Shown here: positions 26,187 to 34,705 of the stretch, piece after piece
Numbering within the stretch: the stretch's first letter is position 1
How the letters are laid out: each line of letters begins with the position of its first letter
Source: G963717155 sp963717155
Lineage (GTDB): Bacteria; Actinomycetota; Thermoleophilia; Gaiellales; JALYLC01
DNA length: 64,000 nucleotides
Assembly: GCA_963717155.1 (NCBI GenBank)
Contig: OY970326.1
Location: forward strand, 3,472,001-3,536,000
Reading direction: 5' to 3'
Notes under the pieces: generated by a model
Databases searched by the model: none
Seen by the model: only the letters and a program-made list of their open reading frames with translations
Told to the model about the DNA's origin: nothing
Position numbers and translations under genes: made by a program

Positions 26187-27674
26187 ATGGCTGGGCCGGA
26201 GGAATTCGACGTCGTCGTCGTGGGTGGGGGGACTGCCGGCTGCGTTGTTGCCGCGCGCCTGGCGGAGTCTCGCTCTCGCTCGGTGTTGCTTCTCGAGGCG
26301 GGCCCTGATCTGCGAGCAAGCGTCCCCGATGAGCTCCGCGACTGCTGGCACCTGAATCAGGAGTTCGACTGGGGCTATGCGTCGGTGCCGGACGAGCGCG
26401 GCGTCGTCGAGGACCTGCGGAGGGGCAGGCTTCTCGGCGGCACCTCGTGGGTGACGAGGTTCGGGCTGCGGGGATCCGCGGCCGACTACGACGAGTGGGA
26501 GGCGCTCGGCAACCCGGGCTGGGGCTTCGACGACGTGCTCCCGTATTTCAGGCGGCTCGAGTCGGACGTCGATTTCGGCAATCGGCGGTGGCATGGCGAC
26601 GGCGGCCCGATGCCAGTCACTCGCTACCTCGACGTCGAGCTCACCGAGATCGGAGCGGCGGGGCTGGAGGCGCTGGAGGCGGTCGGCTTCCGCTTGCTGG
26701 ATGACCACAACGAGCCCGGCGCCGTGGGCGCGGGACGGATGCCGATGAACTCACGAGACGGAGTTCGGGTCACGACGGCCGATGCCTATCTGCCGGTTCG
26801 CGCCACCCCGCACAACCTGAAGATCCGAGCAGACGCGCAGGTCGCCGCCATCGTCTTCGCGGACACGTGCGCCACCGGCGTCCGGCTCCTGGACGGCTCG
26901 GAAATCGACGCGGGCTGGGTCGTGCTCTGCGGAGGGACGTACGGGAGCCCACCGATCCTGATGCGGTCGGGCATCGGACCGGCCGACCACCTGCGCTCGC
27001 TCGGGATCCCTGTCCGGCTCGATCTGGCCGGCGTCGGCGCGAACCTCGCCGACCACGGGGGCGTGGACATCGACTGCGGCTATCGAGCGCAGGCCCGCAC
27101 CGCCCCCATCCTCCACGTGCTCGCCACGTTCCATAGCTCGACGACGGCGAGCGACGAGGCGCCCGACCTGATGCTCTGGCTATCTGACCCGCGTGGCACT
27201 CCGCCGACCTTCGAGATCGACGTCGGGCTCCTGAGGCCTCGCTCGAGGGGCAGCGTTCGCCTGCGCTCGGTCGATCCAGCCGACTCGCCTTACATCGAGC
27301 TCCCGCAGCTGCGCGACCCATTCGACGTCGAGCGCCTGGCGGAGGCCTATCTCCGCGGGCTCGAAGTCGCTCAGCGACCGGAGATTCGACGTCGCTGTGT
27401 CGAGCCGCTGTCACCCGGCGCGCGCGACGCCGACGAGCTGCCGGACATGATCCGAGCGAACGGTTATTCCTTCCCGCACGTCGTCGGTACGTGTGCCATG
27501 GGCCCGCGACCCGACGAGGGCGCAGTGGTCGATGCGTCGGGACGCGTCCATGGCACGGAGCGGCTCAGCGTCGTCGACGCGTCGATCGTGCCCAACGGGC
27601 CGTCAGCATTCACTCACATCCCGACGATCATGATCGCCGAGCGCCTCGCGGAGCAGATCTCCTCAGCGGTCTAA
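26187..27674 (+). CDS. GMC-family FAD-dependent oxidoreductase
   Basis: A 495-residue flavoprotein of the glucose-methanol-choline type (alcohol/choline/aryl-alcohol oxidase or dehydrogenase). The FAD-binding motif FDVVVVGGGTAGCVVAARLAE opens the protein, and the GMC signature region GRLLGGTSWVTRFGLRGSAADYDEWEALG follows (about residues 80-108). The C-terminus has the active-site His in SFPHVVGTCAMG and the FAD-closing VVDASIVPNGPSAFTHIPTIMIAERLAE. The start is the ATG at 26187 with GGAGGGAG upstream. It stands alone between the sugar locus and a secreted protein, so the substrate cannot be inferred. Confidence 0.9.
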   Translation: MAGPEEFDVVVVGGGTAGCVVAARLAESRSRSVLLLEAGPDLRASVPDELRDCWHLNQEFDWGYASVPDERGVVEDLRRGRLLGGTSWVTRFGLRGSAADYDEWEALGNPGWGFDDVLPYFRRLESDVDFGNRRWHGDGGPMPVTRYLDVELTEIGAAGLEALEAVGFRLLDDHNEPGAVGAGRMPMNSRDGVRVTTADAYLPVRATPHNLKIRADAQVAAIVFADTCATGVRLLDGSEIDAGWVVLCGGTYGSPPILMRSGIGPADHLRSLGIPVRLDLAGVGANLADHGGVDIDCGYRAQARTAPILHVLATFHSSTTASDEAPDLMLWLSDPRGTPPTFEIDVGLLRPRSRGSVRLRSVDPADSPYIELPQLRDPFDVERLAEAYLRGLEVAQRPEIRRRCVEPLSPGARDADELPDMIRANGYSFPHVVGTCAMGPRPDEGAVVDASGRVHGTERLSVVDASIVPNGPSAFTHIPTIMIAERLAEQISSAV

Positions 27675-27765
27675 GCGGTAGGAAGACTGATTTGCCCTGT
27701 CGCCGCGCGAGGCGTATCGTCGCAGCGCCAAGGGGCTGGGACGGTCTTCCAGGGAGGTCCGCGCA

Positions 27766-29433
27766 ATGGTCAGGGACGCGATTCTTCGGCGGAAGTGGCG
27801 CCGGCGAGGCGCCGGGCGTTGCGCGGTGCTCGGGGCGCTCGTCGCGGTGGCGCTCGCCCCCGCCGCCTCGCCTGCTGCGTCCGGCTGGGGGACGGTCTCG
27901 AGTCCCGGGGCCGCCCCGCTCGTGACGCCATCCCTGGCACTCGCCGGCACCCAGGTGCTCGGCACCTGGCCGGTCAACGGTGGTCCCAACCAGTGGTCGG
28001 CCGAGGCCTCGACCTTCACGCCGCTGACCGACGGCGCTGCGCTCGCGGCCTCGGACAAGCGCATCCCGCTCGTCTCAGGCTGGGCGGGGATGGGGCCCGT
28101 CGTGCTTGCTGGCTCGACCTCGCCGGGCGGCTATCAGGCGATGATCACCGGCGGCGCGCCCACCCCCGGACCGCTCGATGGGACCGATTTCACCCAGCGG
28201 AACGCGGACGGTACCTGGGGCCCGCTCGTCAACACGGGGCTGACGGAATGCGCCACGTGTAGCTCGGCCGTCACGGCAATCGCCGCCCAGGATGGTCAGA
28301 CCCCGATGTTCGTCAACAACTACGGCGGAGGTCTCGTCGTGTTCCGCGGCGCGACCGGGCTCGGCGGCACCACAGGCACCAACTTTGCGGGCGTCTTCGG
28401 CGCGAGTGGCGGCGTCCAGGCCGGCTACCCGACGCTCGGCCATGACGCCTCGGGGCGGTACTGGCTCGCCTGGTACAACAGCGCTGCGCCGCTCGGGCTC
28501 GCCGTCGTCCAGATCGATCCGGCGACGGGCTCGGCGATCGGCACGCCATCGGTGCAGCCAGCAGCGGATGGGAAGCCGTTCGCGCTCGCCTGCGGCGCGA
28601 GCTGCAGGCTCGTCTATCACGGCCTCGAGCCCGATGGCTCGGACCAGGGGCGCATCCGGACGTGGTGGCCGGGCGATCCCGCGCCGACGACGATCAACGG
28701 CGCCGGCGAGCGCACCGGCGGCGGGGTCGGCGCGGCCTACACCCACGACGGCAAGCTCTGGGTGCTGTGGTACGACGACAACGTGCCGACCTACCACGCC
28801 GTACTCGGCGATACGCGCGGCGCAGGCGGGACGGTGCAGGATCTCGGAATCCCGGCCAAGGGCAACACGGACACCCCCGGATACATGAGCGCGATCGCCC
28901 TCCAGGACGACTCGCTGGTCGTCGTGGCGAACTGGAATGCGAACGGATCGCCGCAATTCTGGTCGGACGTCGTCCCTGCGAGCGTCGCCACTCCGGCTCC
29001 GGGTCCACGCGTCGTCGAGTTGCAGACCGGCGCGGGCGGCAAGGGGTTCCGCATCCAGGTCCAGTTCGACGTGCCGAAATCCTGCTCCAAGCCGTGCACG
29101 GGCACCGCCGAGCTACGAACCCGCAACGGCCGCAGGCTGTACGCGGTGACGCCGCTTCCGGGCGACGGCAAGGTCGTGCTCGGACGCCGCAGCGGCATCC
29201 CGCTCTTCAAGGGCGTCGGAAAGAAGGTGCGCTTCTATCTCACGGTGCACAAGGCCGAGCTGCTGCGCGCGCCATTCAGCACCGAGGGCGGCGATCGCCT
29301 CGCCCAGACCCGGCTGCGCGTCACCGTACGCACCGGGACAGGAAGCGCCCTCTTCGTGCGCGACGGGCAGATCAAGGTCTCGATCGCGCGCATCAAGTCC
29401 GGGGCGCTGCCGGGCCTGAAGGGCATCCTCTAA
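27766..29433 (+). CDS. Secreted protein of unknown function, propeller-like body with C-terminal Ig-like module
   Basis: A 555-residue exported protein. Basic residues then ALVAVALAPAASPAAS form the signal peptide. The central region (about residues 40-410) has repeated short beta units such as GRYWLAWYNS, KLWVLWYDDN and QDDSLVVVANWN, typical of propeller-type secreted proteins. The C-terminus (about 420-555), with Cys-containing PKSCSKPCTGTAELRT, resembles Arg/Lys-rich Ig-like modules seen in this bacterial group. The start ATG has GGGAGG 8 bases upstream. No enzyme motif was recognised. Confidence 0.75.
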   Translation: MVRDAILRRKWRRRGAGRCAVLGALVAVALAPAASPAASGWGTVSSPGAAPLVTPSLALAGTQVLGTWPVNGGPNQWSAEASTFTPLTDGAALAASDKRIPLVSGWAGMGPVVLAGSTSPGGYQAMITGGAPTPGPLDGTDFTQRNADGTWGPLVNTGLTECATCSSAVTAIAAQDGQTPMFVNNYGGGLVVFRGATGLGGTTGTNFAGVFGASGGVQAGYPTLGHDASGRYWLAWYNSAAPLGLAVVQIDPATGSAIGTPSVQPAADGKPFALACGASCRLVYHGLEPDGSDQGRIRTWWPGDPAPTTINGAGERTGGGVGAAYTHDGKLWVLWYDDNVPTYHAVLGDTRGAGGTVQDLGIPAKGNTDTPGYMSAIALQDDSLVVVANWNANGSPQFWSDVVPASVATPAPGPRVVELQTGAGGKGFRIQVQFDVPKSCSKPCTGTAELRTRNGRRLYAVTPLPGDGKVVLGRRSGIPLFKGVGKKVRFYLTVHKAELLRAPFSTEGGDRLAQTRLRVTVRTGTGSALFVRDGQIKVSIARIKSGALPGLKGIL

Positions 29434-29450
29434 GCGGAGGAGCCGGGGAC

Positions 29451-29506
29451 AGGTATGTGCCACGCGCCCTGATACGATGTCCAGGGCGTATGCGTCACAT
29501 ATGCCT
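29451..29506. other. Extended imperfect hairpin in an intergenic region
   Basis: A nested inverted repeat: the inner 7-bp stem CGCCCTG (29465-29471) / CAGGGCG (29482-29488), and outer arms ATGTG (29455-29459) / CACAT (29496-29500) plus AGG / CCT. It lies between the secreted-protein stop and the thioredoxin-fusion gene, and could be a transcript end or leader structure. No T-run follows. Confidence 0.35.
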
Positions 29507-29581
29507 GATCAATAGTGGTGGCAGATCGCACGCTTGCCGCCAACCAGCCGGACCGAGGCAGTCTGGGGATTCGATCGTGTC

Positions 29582-30442
29582 GTGACGAGCGCGAGCCCGA
29601 CGCGTCCCCTCCCCGACATCGAGCTCCTCTACTGGGACGGCTGTCCGTCCCATCCCGAGGCGCTCGAGCTGCTCGAGTCCGTGCTCGTCGAACGCGGCAT
29701 CGAGGCGCCCGTCAGGCTCCAGCGGGTCGAGACGCAGGGCGAAGCGGTCGCCCGGCAGTTCCCTGGCTCGCCGACGATTCGCATCGACGGACGCGACGTC
29801 GACCCGGCAGGCGCCGGCGCACGCCCCTCGCTCACGTGCCGCATCTACCGCAGACCGAACGGGACCGTCTCGCCGGTCCCGAGCAAGGAGCAGATCGAGA
29901 TGGCCCTCCACACCACCCTCCCGCTCGGATCGCCCGCGCCGGAGTTCGAGCTCCCCGGCGTCGATGGTGAGACCCATGCGCTCGGGGATTACGCCGCAGC
30001 CGAAGCGCTCGTACTGATCCAGTCGTGCAACCACTGCCCGTACGTGCTCGCGTGGGAAGGTCGGATCGCGCGCATCGCAAGCGATTACGCCGACCGCGGC
30101 GTCAGCGTGGTCGCGATCTGCTCGAACGACGGCGAGTCGCATCCCGAGGACTCGTTCCCGGCGATGGTGCAGCACGCGAGAGAGCAGGCGTTCCCGTTCG
30201 ACTACCTGCACGACGAGGATCAGACACTCGCCCGGGCGCTCGGCTCGGAGCGAACGCCCGAGGTGTTCGTCTTCGACCGCCATCGCGCGCTCGTCTACCA
30301 CGGCGCCGTGGATGACAGCCGCGAGAAGGACGGGGTGCATACGCAGTACCTGCGCGATGCGCTCGACGCGACGCTCGGCGGACGCGCGCCCGCAATCGCG
30401 GAGACGACGCCTCGGGGCTGCTCCGTGAAGTGGCGAAGCTGA
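29582..30442 (+). CDS. Two-domain thioredoxin-fold fusion protein (DF-type + peroxiredoxin/TlpA-like)
   Basis: About 286 residues from a GTG at 29582 (in-frame TTG at 29534 also possible). The N-terminal domain IELLYWDGCPSHPEALELLESVL with FPGSPTIRIDGRDVDP matches the small thioredoxin-like domain often annotated as DF-family (seleno)protein, with its redox Cys in GCPSH. It ends near ALHTTLPL, where a second thioredoxin/AhpC-type domain starts: GSPAPEFELPGVDGE, QSCNHCPYVLAWEGRIARIASDY (CxxC), and TPEVFVFDRHRALVYHG. Known single-domain proteins of each kind exist; the fusion suggests a thiol or metal-detoxification reductase (inference). The next gene follows closely. Confidence 0.8.
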   Translation: MTSASPTRPLPDIELLYWDGCPSHPEALELLESVLVERGIEAPVRLQRVETQGEAVARQFPGSPTIRIDGRDVDPAGAGARPSLTCRIYRRPNGTVSPVPSKEQIEMALHTTLPLGSPAPEFELPGVDGETHALGDYAAAEALVLIQSCNHCPYVLAWEGRIARIASDYADRGVSVVAICSNDGESHPEDSFPAMVQHAREQAFPFDYLHDEDQTLARALGSERTPEVFVFDRHRALVYHGAVDDSREKDGVHTQYLRDALDATLGGRAPAIAETTPRGCSVKWRS

Positions 30443-30486
30443 AGCACCCCTCAGGCGCGTCGTCCGCTTCTGCGAGACTCCGCGGC

Positions 30487-32763
30487 ATGAGCGGAATGAT
30501 GGGCCAGCGAATCCTTCGACGTGAGGACTCGCGCTTCCTGGTCGGCAACGGCAGCTACGTCGAGAACATCGATCTACCGGGTGCGTTGCATGCGGTGTTC
30601 ATCCGCTCCCAGCACGCGCATGCGCGGATTCTGGAGATCGACGCCTCGGCTGCTCGGGAGCTTCCCGCGACACAGGTCTTCACGGCGGCGGACGTCGATC
30701 TGGGCCCGTTCCAGCCGCCGCCCATCCCCGGGATCGACCAGCGGATGGGGCGGCCCTTCCTCGCGCACGACGTCGTCAGGTTCGTCGGCGACATCGTCGC
30801 GATCGTCGTCAGCGAGCGTCGTGCCGTAGGCGTCGATGCCGCAGATCTCGTCCGCGTGGAGTACGAGCCGTTGCCCGCCGTCGTTCGCCCCGAGCAGGCG
30901 CTTTCCGGCGACGTCCTGCTCTTCCCGGAGGCGGGGACCAACGTCTGCGCGAGCCACCCGGCGGAGCGCGACGAGCATCTCTTCGATGGGTGTGAAGTCG
31001 TCGTCTCGGGGCGACTGGTGAGCCAGCGCATGGCGGCGTGCCCACTGGAGGCCCGGGCCTGTGCCGCCGTCGTGGGTGACGACGGGCGGTTGACGCTGTG
31101 GCTCTCGACGCAGACGCCCCATCAGGACCGCAACGAACTGGCGGGGATCCTCGGTCTCGAGCCGGCCGACGTTCGCGTGGTTGCGCCGGATGTCGGCGGC
31201 GGCTTCGGCGCCAAGCTGCTGGGCGCCGAGGAGGTCCTCGTCGGCTGGCTCGCCCGCCGACTTGCGCGCCCGGTGCGCTGGGGTGAGACGCGGAGCGAGA
31301 ACATGATCGCCATGCCCCACGGCCGTGGTGCGGTGGTCGAGTTCACGATCGGGGGCACCCGCGACGGACAGGTGGAGGCCTATCGCCTGCGAAGCCTGCA
31401 GGACACGGGCGCGTATCCGCGCATCGGGGCGATCCTGCCGGGCTTCACCGCATTGATGGCGAGCGGCGTGTACGCGATCCCGAAGATCGAGACCGAGTTC
31501 ACGAGCGTCGTGACCAACACGACGCCGATCGGGCCGTTCCGCGGCGCCGGCCGCCCGGAGGCGACCCAGGCGATCGAACGTGCGATGGACCTGTTCGCGC
31601 TGGAGGTGGGGCTCGATCCCGCCGAGGTGCGGCGGCGCAACCTGTTCGCCTCCGACGCCTTCCCGGTGACGACGGCATCGGGCGCGACCTACGACTGCGG
31701 CGACTACGAGCGGGCGCTCGACCTTGCGCTCGAGGCGTCCGACTACGCGGCGCTGCGCGAGGAGCAGCGGCTCCGGCGCGAGGCGGGCGGCACGCTCGCC
31801 CTGGGCATCGGCGTCAGCGTGTACGTGGAGATCACGAACGGCCTCGCCGAATCCGAGCTCGGAGATGTCGAGATCACGCCGGAGGGCGGAGCGATCCTCC
31901 GGACAGGATCGTTCTCCCACGGTCAGGGCCACGAGACGACGTTCGCGATGATCGTCGCGGACAGGCTCGGCCTACCGCTCGAGGCGGTGCGTGTCATCAA
32001 GGGCGACACCGACGAGGTGCGTCAGGGCACAGGCACCTACGGCTCGAAGTCCACCCAGATCGGCGGTGCCGCCGCGCGGGGGGCAGCGCACCTGGTGGCG
32101 GAACGGGCCCGTGAGCTCGCAGCCGAGCACCTCGAGGCGAGCGTCGACGACGTCGTGCTCGACACGGAGATCGGGGCGTTCCACGTGATCGGCTCGGCCG
32201 CCCCATCTGTCTCCTGGAAGGAGCTGGCAACGAGCCTCGGCCAGGAAGGACGGCTCGAAGAGTTGCGCGCCGAGGAGATCTTCAACGCGGGCGCTCCGTC
32301 GTTCCCCTTCGGCGCGCACGTGGCGGTCGTCGAGGTCGACACCGAGACGGGCCACGTCGAGCTGCGCCAGCTCGTCGCAGTCGACGACGCAGGGACGGTG
32401 ATCAACCCCGTCATCGTCGAAGGCCAGGTGCACGGCGGCGTTGCGACAGGCGTGGCCCAGGCGCTGTACGAGGAGTTCGTCTACGACGACGACGGGAACC
32501 CGCTGACCGGAACCTTCGTGAGCTACTCCTTCCCGTCCGCCGCCGAGCTGCCGTCGTTCGACGTCGTATCGATGGAGACGCCGACGCCGCTCAACACGCT
32601 CGGCGCGAAGGGGATCGGCGAGTCCGGGACGATCGGTGCGACCCCGGCGGTTCAGAGCGCAGTCGTGGACGCGCTCGCGCCGTTCGGCGTTCGGCACATC
32701 GACATGCCGGCGAACGGCGAGCGGGTGTGGCAGGCGATCCAGCAGGCCGGCGACGGCCACTGA
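30487..32763 (+). CDS. Molybdenum hydroxylase large subunit (CoxL/xanthine-dehydrogenase family)
   Basis: About 758 residues. The N-terminus GQRILRREDSRFLVGNGSYVENI is the family norm, which favours the ATG at 30487 over starts 50 bases upstream. Molybdopterin-binding motifs are seen: GGGFGAK near residue 236, PFRGAGRPEAT near residue 350 (the active-site loop, of the RGAGR form II type rather than the CO-dehydrogenase CSFR type), SHGQGHETTF, and the final Glu region GAKGIGESGTIGATPAV. No 2Fe-2S or FAD subunit genes adjoin, so partners must be elsewhere. Likely an aldehyde or heterocycle hydroxylase. Confidence 0.9.
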   Translation: MSGMMGQRILRREDSRFLVGNGSYVENIDLPGALHAVFIRSQHAHARILEIDASAARELPATQVFTAADVDLGPFQPPPIPGIDQRMGRPFLAHDVVRFVGDIVAIVVSERRAVGVDAADLVRVEYEPLPAVVRPEQALSGDVLLFPEAGTNVCASHPAERDEHLFDGCEVVVSGRLVSQRMAACPLEARACAAVVGDDGRLTLWLSTQTPHQDRNELAGILGLEPADVRVVAPDVGGGFGAKLLGAEEVLVGWLARRLARPVRWGETRSENMIAMPHGRGAVVEFTIGGTRDGQVEAYRLRSLQDTGAYPRIGAILPGFTALMASGVYAIPKIETEFTSVVTNTTPIGPFRGAGRPEATQAIERAMDLFALEVGLDPAEVRRRNLFASDAFPVTTASGATYDCGDYERALDLALEASDYAALREEQRLRREAGGTLALGIGVSVYVEITNGLAESELGDVEITPEGGAILRTGSFSHGQGHETTFAMIVADRLGLPLEAVRVIKGDTDEVRQGTGTYGSKSTQIGGAAARGAAHLVAERARELAAEHLEASVDDVVLDTEIGAFHVIGSAAPSVSWKELATSLGQEGRLEELRAEEIFNAGAPSFPFGAHVAVVEVDTETGHVELRQLVAVDDAGTVINPVIVEGQVHGGVATGVAQALYEEFVYDDDGNPLTGTFVSYSFPSAAELPSFDVVSMETPTPLNTLGAKGIGESGTIGATPAVQSAVVDALAPFGVRHIDMPANGERVWQAIQQAGDGH

Positions 32764-32779
32764 TCTCAGCCTGAGATCA
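32761..32779. terminator. 19-bp perfect inverted repeat at a convergent gene end
   Basis: TGATCTCAG (32761-32769), one base, then CTGAGATCA (32771-32779). It includes the stop codon of the molybdenum-hydroxylase gene and lies before the convergent Nudix gene end. No T-run; it could be a terminator or a protein-binding palindrome. Confidence 0.4.
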
Positions 32780-32801
32780 CCGCTCGGTTCGGCACTGTCG
32801 G

Positions 32802-33290
32802 CTATGGGTGGTTGGGTCTAAGGGCCGCCTGTAGCCGATCGAGGAAGGGAACCTGCGCTGCCTTCAGCCTTCGGCGTGCCTCGTCGAGAGCGAACCATTC
32901 GACGCGGTCGATCTCGGGGAATGCCTCGAAGACACCCGAGTGCGGCGGCCACTCCATCGTGTAGGTGTTGCTCACCGCCGTCGACGGGTCGAGGTCTCCC
33001 TGAACGGCCCACCCCAGCACGAGCTTGCCCGACTTCTGTGTGATCTCACCAAGATCGATGAGCGGACGGTCGGGGACTTCGTGCCCAGTCTCTTCGGCGA
33101 ACTCTCGCCGAGCCACGGCCACCAACTCCTCACCGGCCTCGACCTCGCCCTTGGGGATCGTCCAGTGGCCGACGTCCTTCTTGGCCCAGAGCGGTCCGCC
33201 CTGATGTGCGAGGAGCACCTCCAGGCGACTCTCCCGGCTTCGCCATAGAAGGATGCCGGCACTCGTGCGCCCCGACTTGTCGACTGTCAC
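32802..33290 (-). CDS. Nudix hydrolase
   Basis: A 162-residue pyrophosphohydrolase. The Nudix box is GEVEAGEELVAVARREFAEETGHE, a full match to GX5EX7REUXEEXGU. The opening TSAGILLWRSRESRLEVLLAHQGG and the inserted SNTYTMEWPP are typical of the AP4A/NTP-type subgroup, though substrates vary widely. The start is a GTG at 33290 with GGGAGG four bases upstream. It is convergent with the molybdenum-hydroxylase gene. Confidence 0.9.
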   Translation of the reverse strand: MTVDKSGRTSAGILLWRSRESRLEVLLAHQGGPLWAKKDVGHWTIPKGEVEAGEELVAVARREFAEETGHEVPDRPLIDLGEITQKSGKLVLGWAVQGDLDPSTAVSNTYTMEWPPHSGVFEAFPEIDRVEWFALDEARRRLKAAQVPFLDRLQAALRPNHP

Positions 33291-33347
33291 AGCACCTCCC
33301 CCGCGTCGATCGGCACCGGCTCTGTGTGTCACATGTGTGCCATCGTG

Positions 33348-34538
33348 CTACCTGAAGGGTACGGTGACGGGACCAGGGAGGCGGCGATACACGGCGAAGA
33401 AGTCTCGGTCGTCCGGTACGAGGTAGCGAGTCGCCGGCTGTTGGTAGTTGGGCACGACTTTGATCGGATCGAGGCTGCCGTGGTGGGCGTAGGTGATCAG
33501 CGTCGGCCATTCCGGGTTGATGTCGAGCTGCATCGCTCGCACGGCGCCGGCGCGTTGCAGGATCTTCGCGAGCGTGCTCACCGTCTGGTAGTCCGCCGCG
33601 GCGTAGATCAGGTTGCCGTGGCGGTCGATCCCGACACCTGTGCGCCACACGCGGACCGCGTTGCCGAGCGTGTACCCCCACTGCGAGCTGTCGTTGAGGG
33701 CCGGGTTGAGGCGCCCATGGTCGAGGATCAGGGGCAGGCTCTGGCGCGCGAACGCGATCTGTCGGCCCGCGGTCGTCCCGCCGTTCCAGGTCTCGACGTC
33801 GACGCGACCGTCGCGGTAGGCGACGAGCGTCGCGAGGCCGGTCTTGAGCGGCTCGTACTGCCTACCGCCGATCGACGATCCATTGTGGCCGTCCCTGTAG
33901 ATGAAACCGCCGTTGAACGTCGCCAGCAGGCGCCAGCGCTGGTCGATTGGAATTGACATTGGCCCGCGCACAGGGGCGCTCGGAGGCTCGTAGCGACCCG
34001 GATAGAACGCGAGGGAGCTACGCGTGTGGTCGAACCACGCGACGTAGGCGACGATTCGCGGGTAGTCGACTTCCGTCCGAAACGTCGTCACGAGCACAGG
34101 CGGGCGTCCCCCGATCACTGGACCGGTGCCCCGCCAAATCCCCTCGCCAGGCAAACGCTGGGCGAACGGACGCTTGATAGTCGGCGGCAGGACCACCGTT
34201 CGCTGCTGACGGTTCCGTTTGACCGTCTGCCGCGTCGGAGCGCTGCTCACACCGACCTTCGGCAGGCTCTTGAGCTGCGGGCCACCCTTGCTCGGGGCCT
34301 GCCAGCTGTAGTAGTAGTGCTCCGTCTCGTCGACAAGCCAGTTGCCGTGGTGCGCACGCAACCACTCCACGCTGCGTGGCCAGAGCGGCAGGCTCGACGG
34401 CTGCAGCATCGTCGTCGTGTACGAGTAGACGACCGGCGCGAGCAGCGCCAGCAACACGATCAACCCGACCCGACGACGACGACGACGACGACGACGACCG
34501 AGACGCGCCGCTTCTCGGACGGACCCGGTCGATGCCAT
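33348..34538 (-). CDS. Membrane-anchored phosphodiester-glycosidase-like (NAGPA-domain) protein
   Basis: About 396 residues. A basic run of nine arginines precedes one TM (VGLIVLLALLAPVVYSY), so it is probably an extracytoplasmic protein anchored by its N-terminus. The C-terminal two thirds match the phosphodiester glycosidase/exopolysaccharide-type domain: LLATFNGGFIYRDGHNGSSIGG, VDVETWNGG and GAVRAMQLDINPEWPTLITY. The start is uncertain: the ATG at 34538 is chosen over the ATG at 34574. Its nucleic acid holds a (CGA)n run. The target may be a wall glycan (inference). Confidence 0.8.
   Translation of the reverse strand: MASTGSVREAARLGRRRRRRRRRVGLIVLLALLAPVVYSYTTTMLQPSSLPLWPRSVEWLRAHHGNWLVDETEHYYYSWQAPSKGGPQLKSLPKVGVSSAPTRQTVKRNRQQRTVVLPPTIKRPFAQRLPGEGIWRGTGPVIGGRPPVLVTTFRTEVDYPRIVAYVAWFDHTRSSLAFYPGRYEPPSAPVRGPMSIPIDQRWRLLATFNGGFIYRDGHNGSSIGGRQYEPLKTGLATLVAYRDGRVDVETWNGGTTAGRQIAFARQSLPLILDHGRLNPALNDSSQWGYTLGNAVRVWRTGVGIDRHGNLIYAAADYQTVSTLAKILQRAGAVRAMQLDINPEWPTLITYAHHGSLDPIKVVPNYQQPATRYLVPDDRDFFAVYRRLPGPVTVPFR
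34471..34498. repeat. (CGA)n microsatellite inside a coding region
   Basis: A 28-base uninterrupted CGA trinucleotide run encodes the arginine tract before the TM of the NAGPA-domain protein (read on the minus strand). Copy-number slippage would change Arg number without frameshift. Confidence 0.8.
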
Positions 34539-34705
34539 CGACCCAGTATCTCGTGCGACGCCTGAACGGCACATGAACGGCTACCGCCGGCAGCGCGAGC
34601 CGATTCGAGCTATCCGCATCGCGGCCGGTCAGCTCGAGCGCGGTCGCCACACTCGGGTAGCCTGGGTTGCAGCTCGCGTCGTTCCGGCCAGGAGGAGTCA
34701 CGCCG

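Noticed and set aside
30487..32763. Form I carbon-monoxide dehydrogenase
   Set aside because: The active-site loop reads PFRGAGR, not the CSFR form needed for true CO oxidation; called the general molybdenum-hydroxylase family instead.
34471..34498. CRISPR-like repeat
   Set aside because: It is a simple trinucleotide run inside a coding region, with no spacers.
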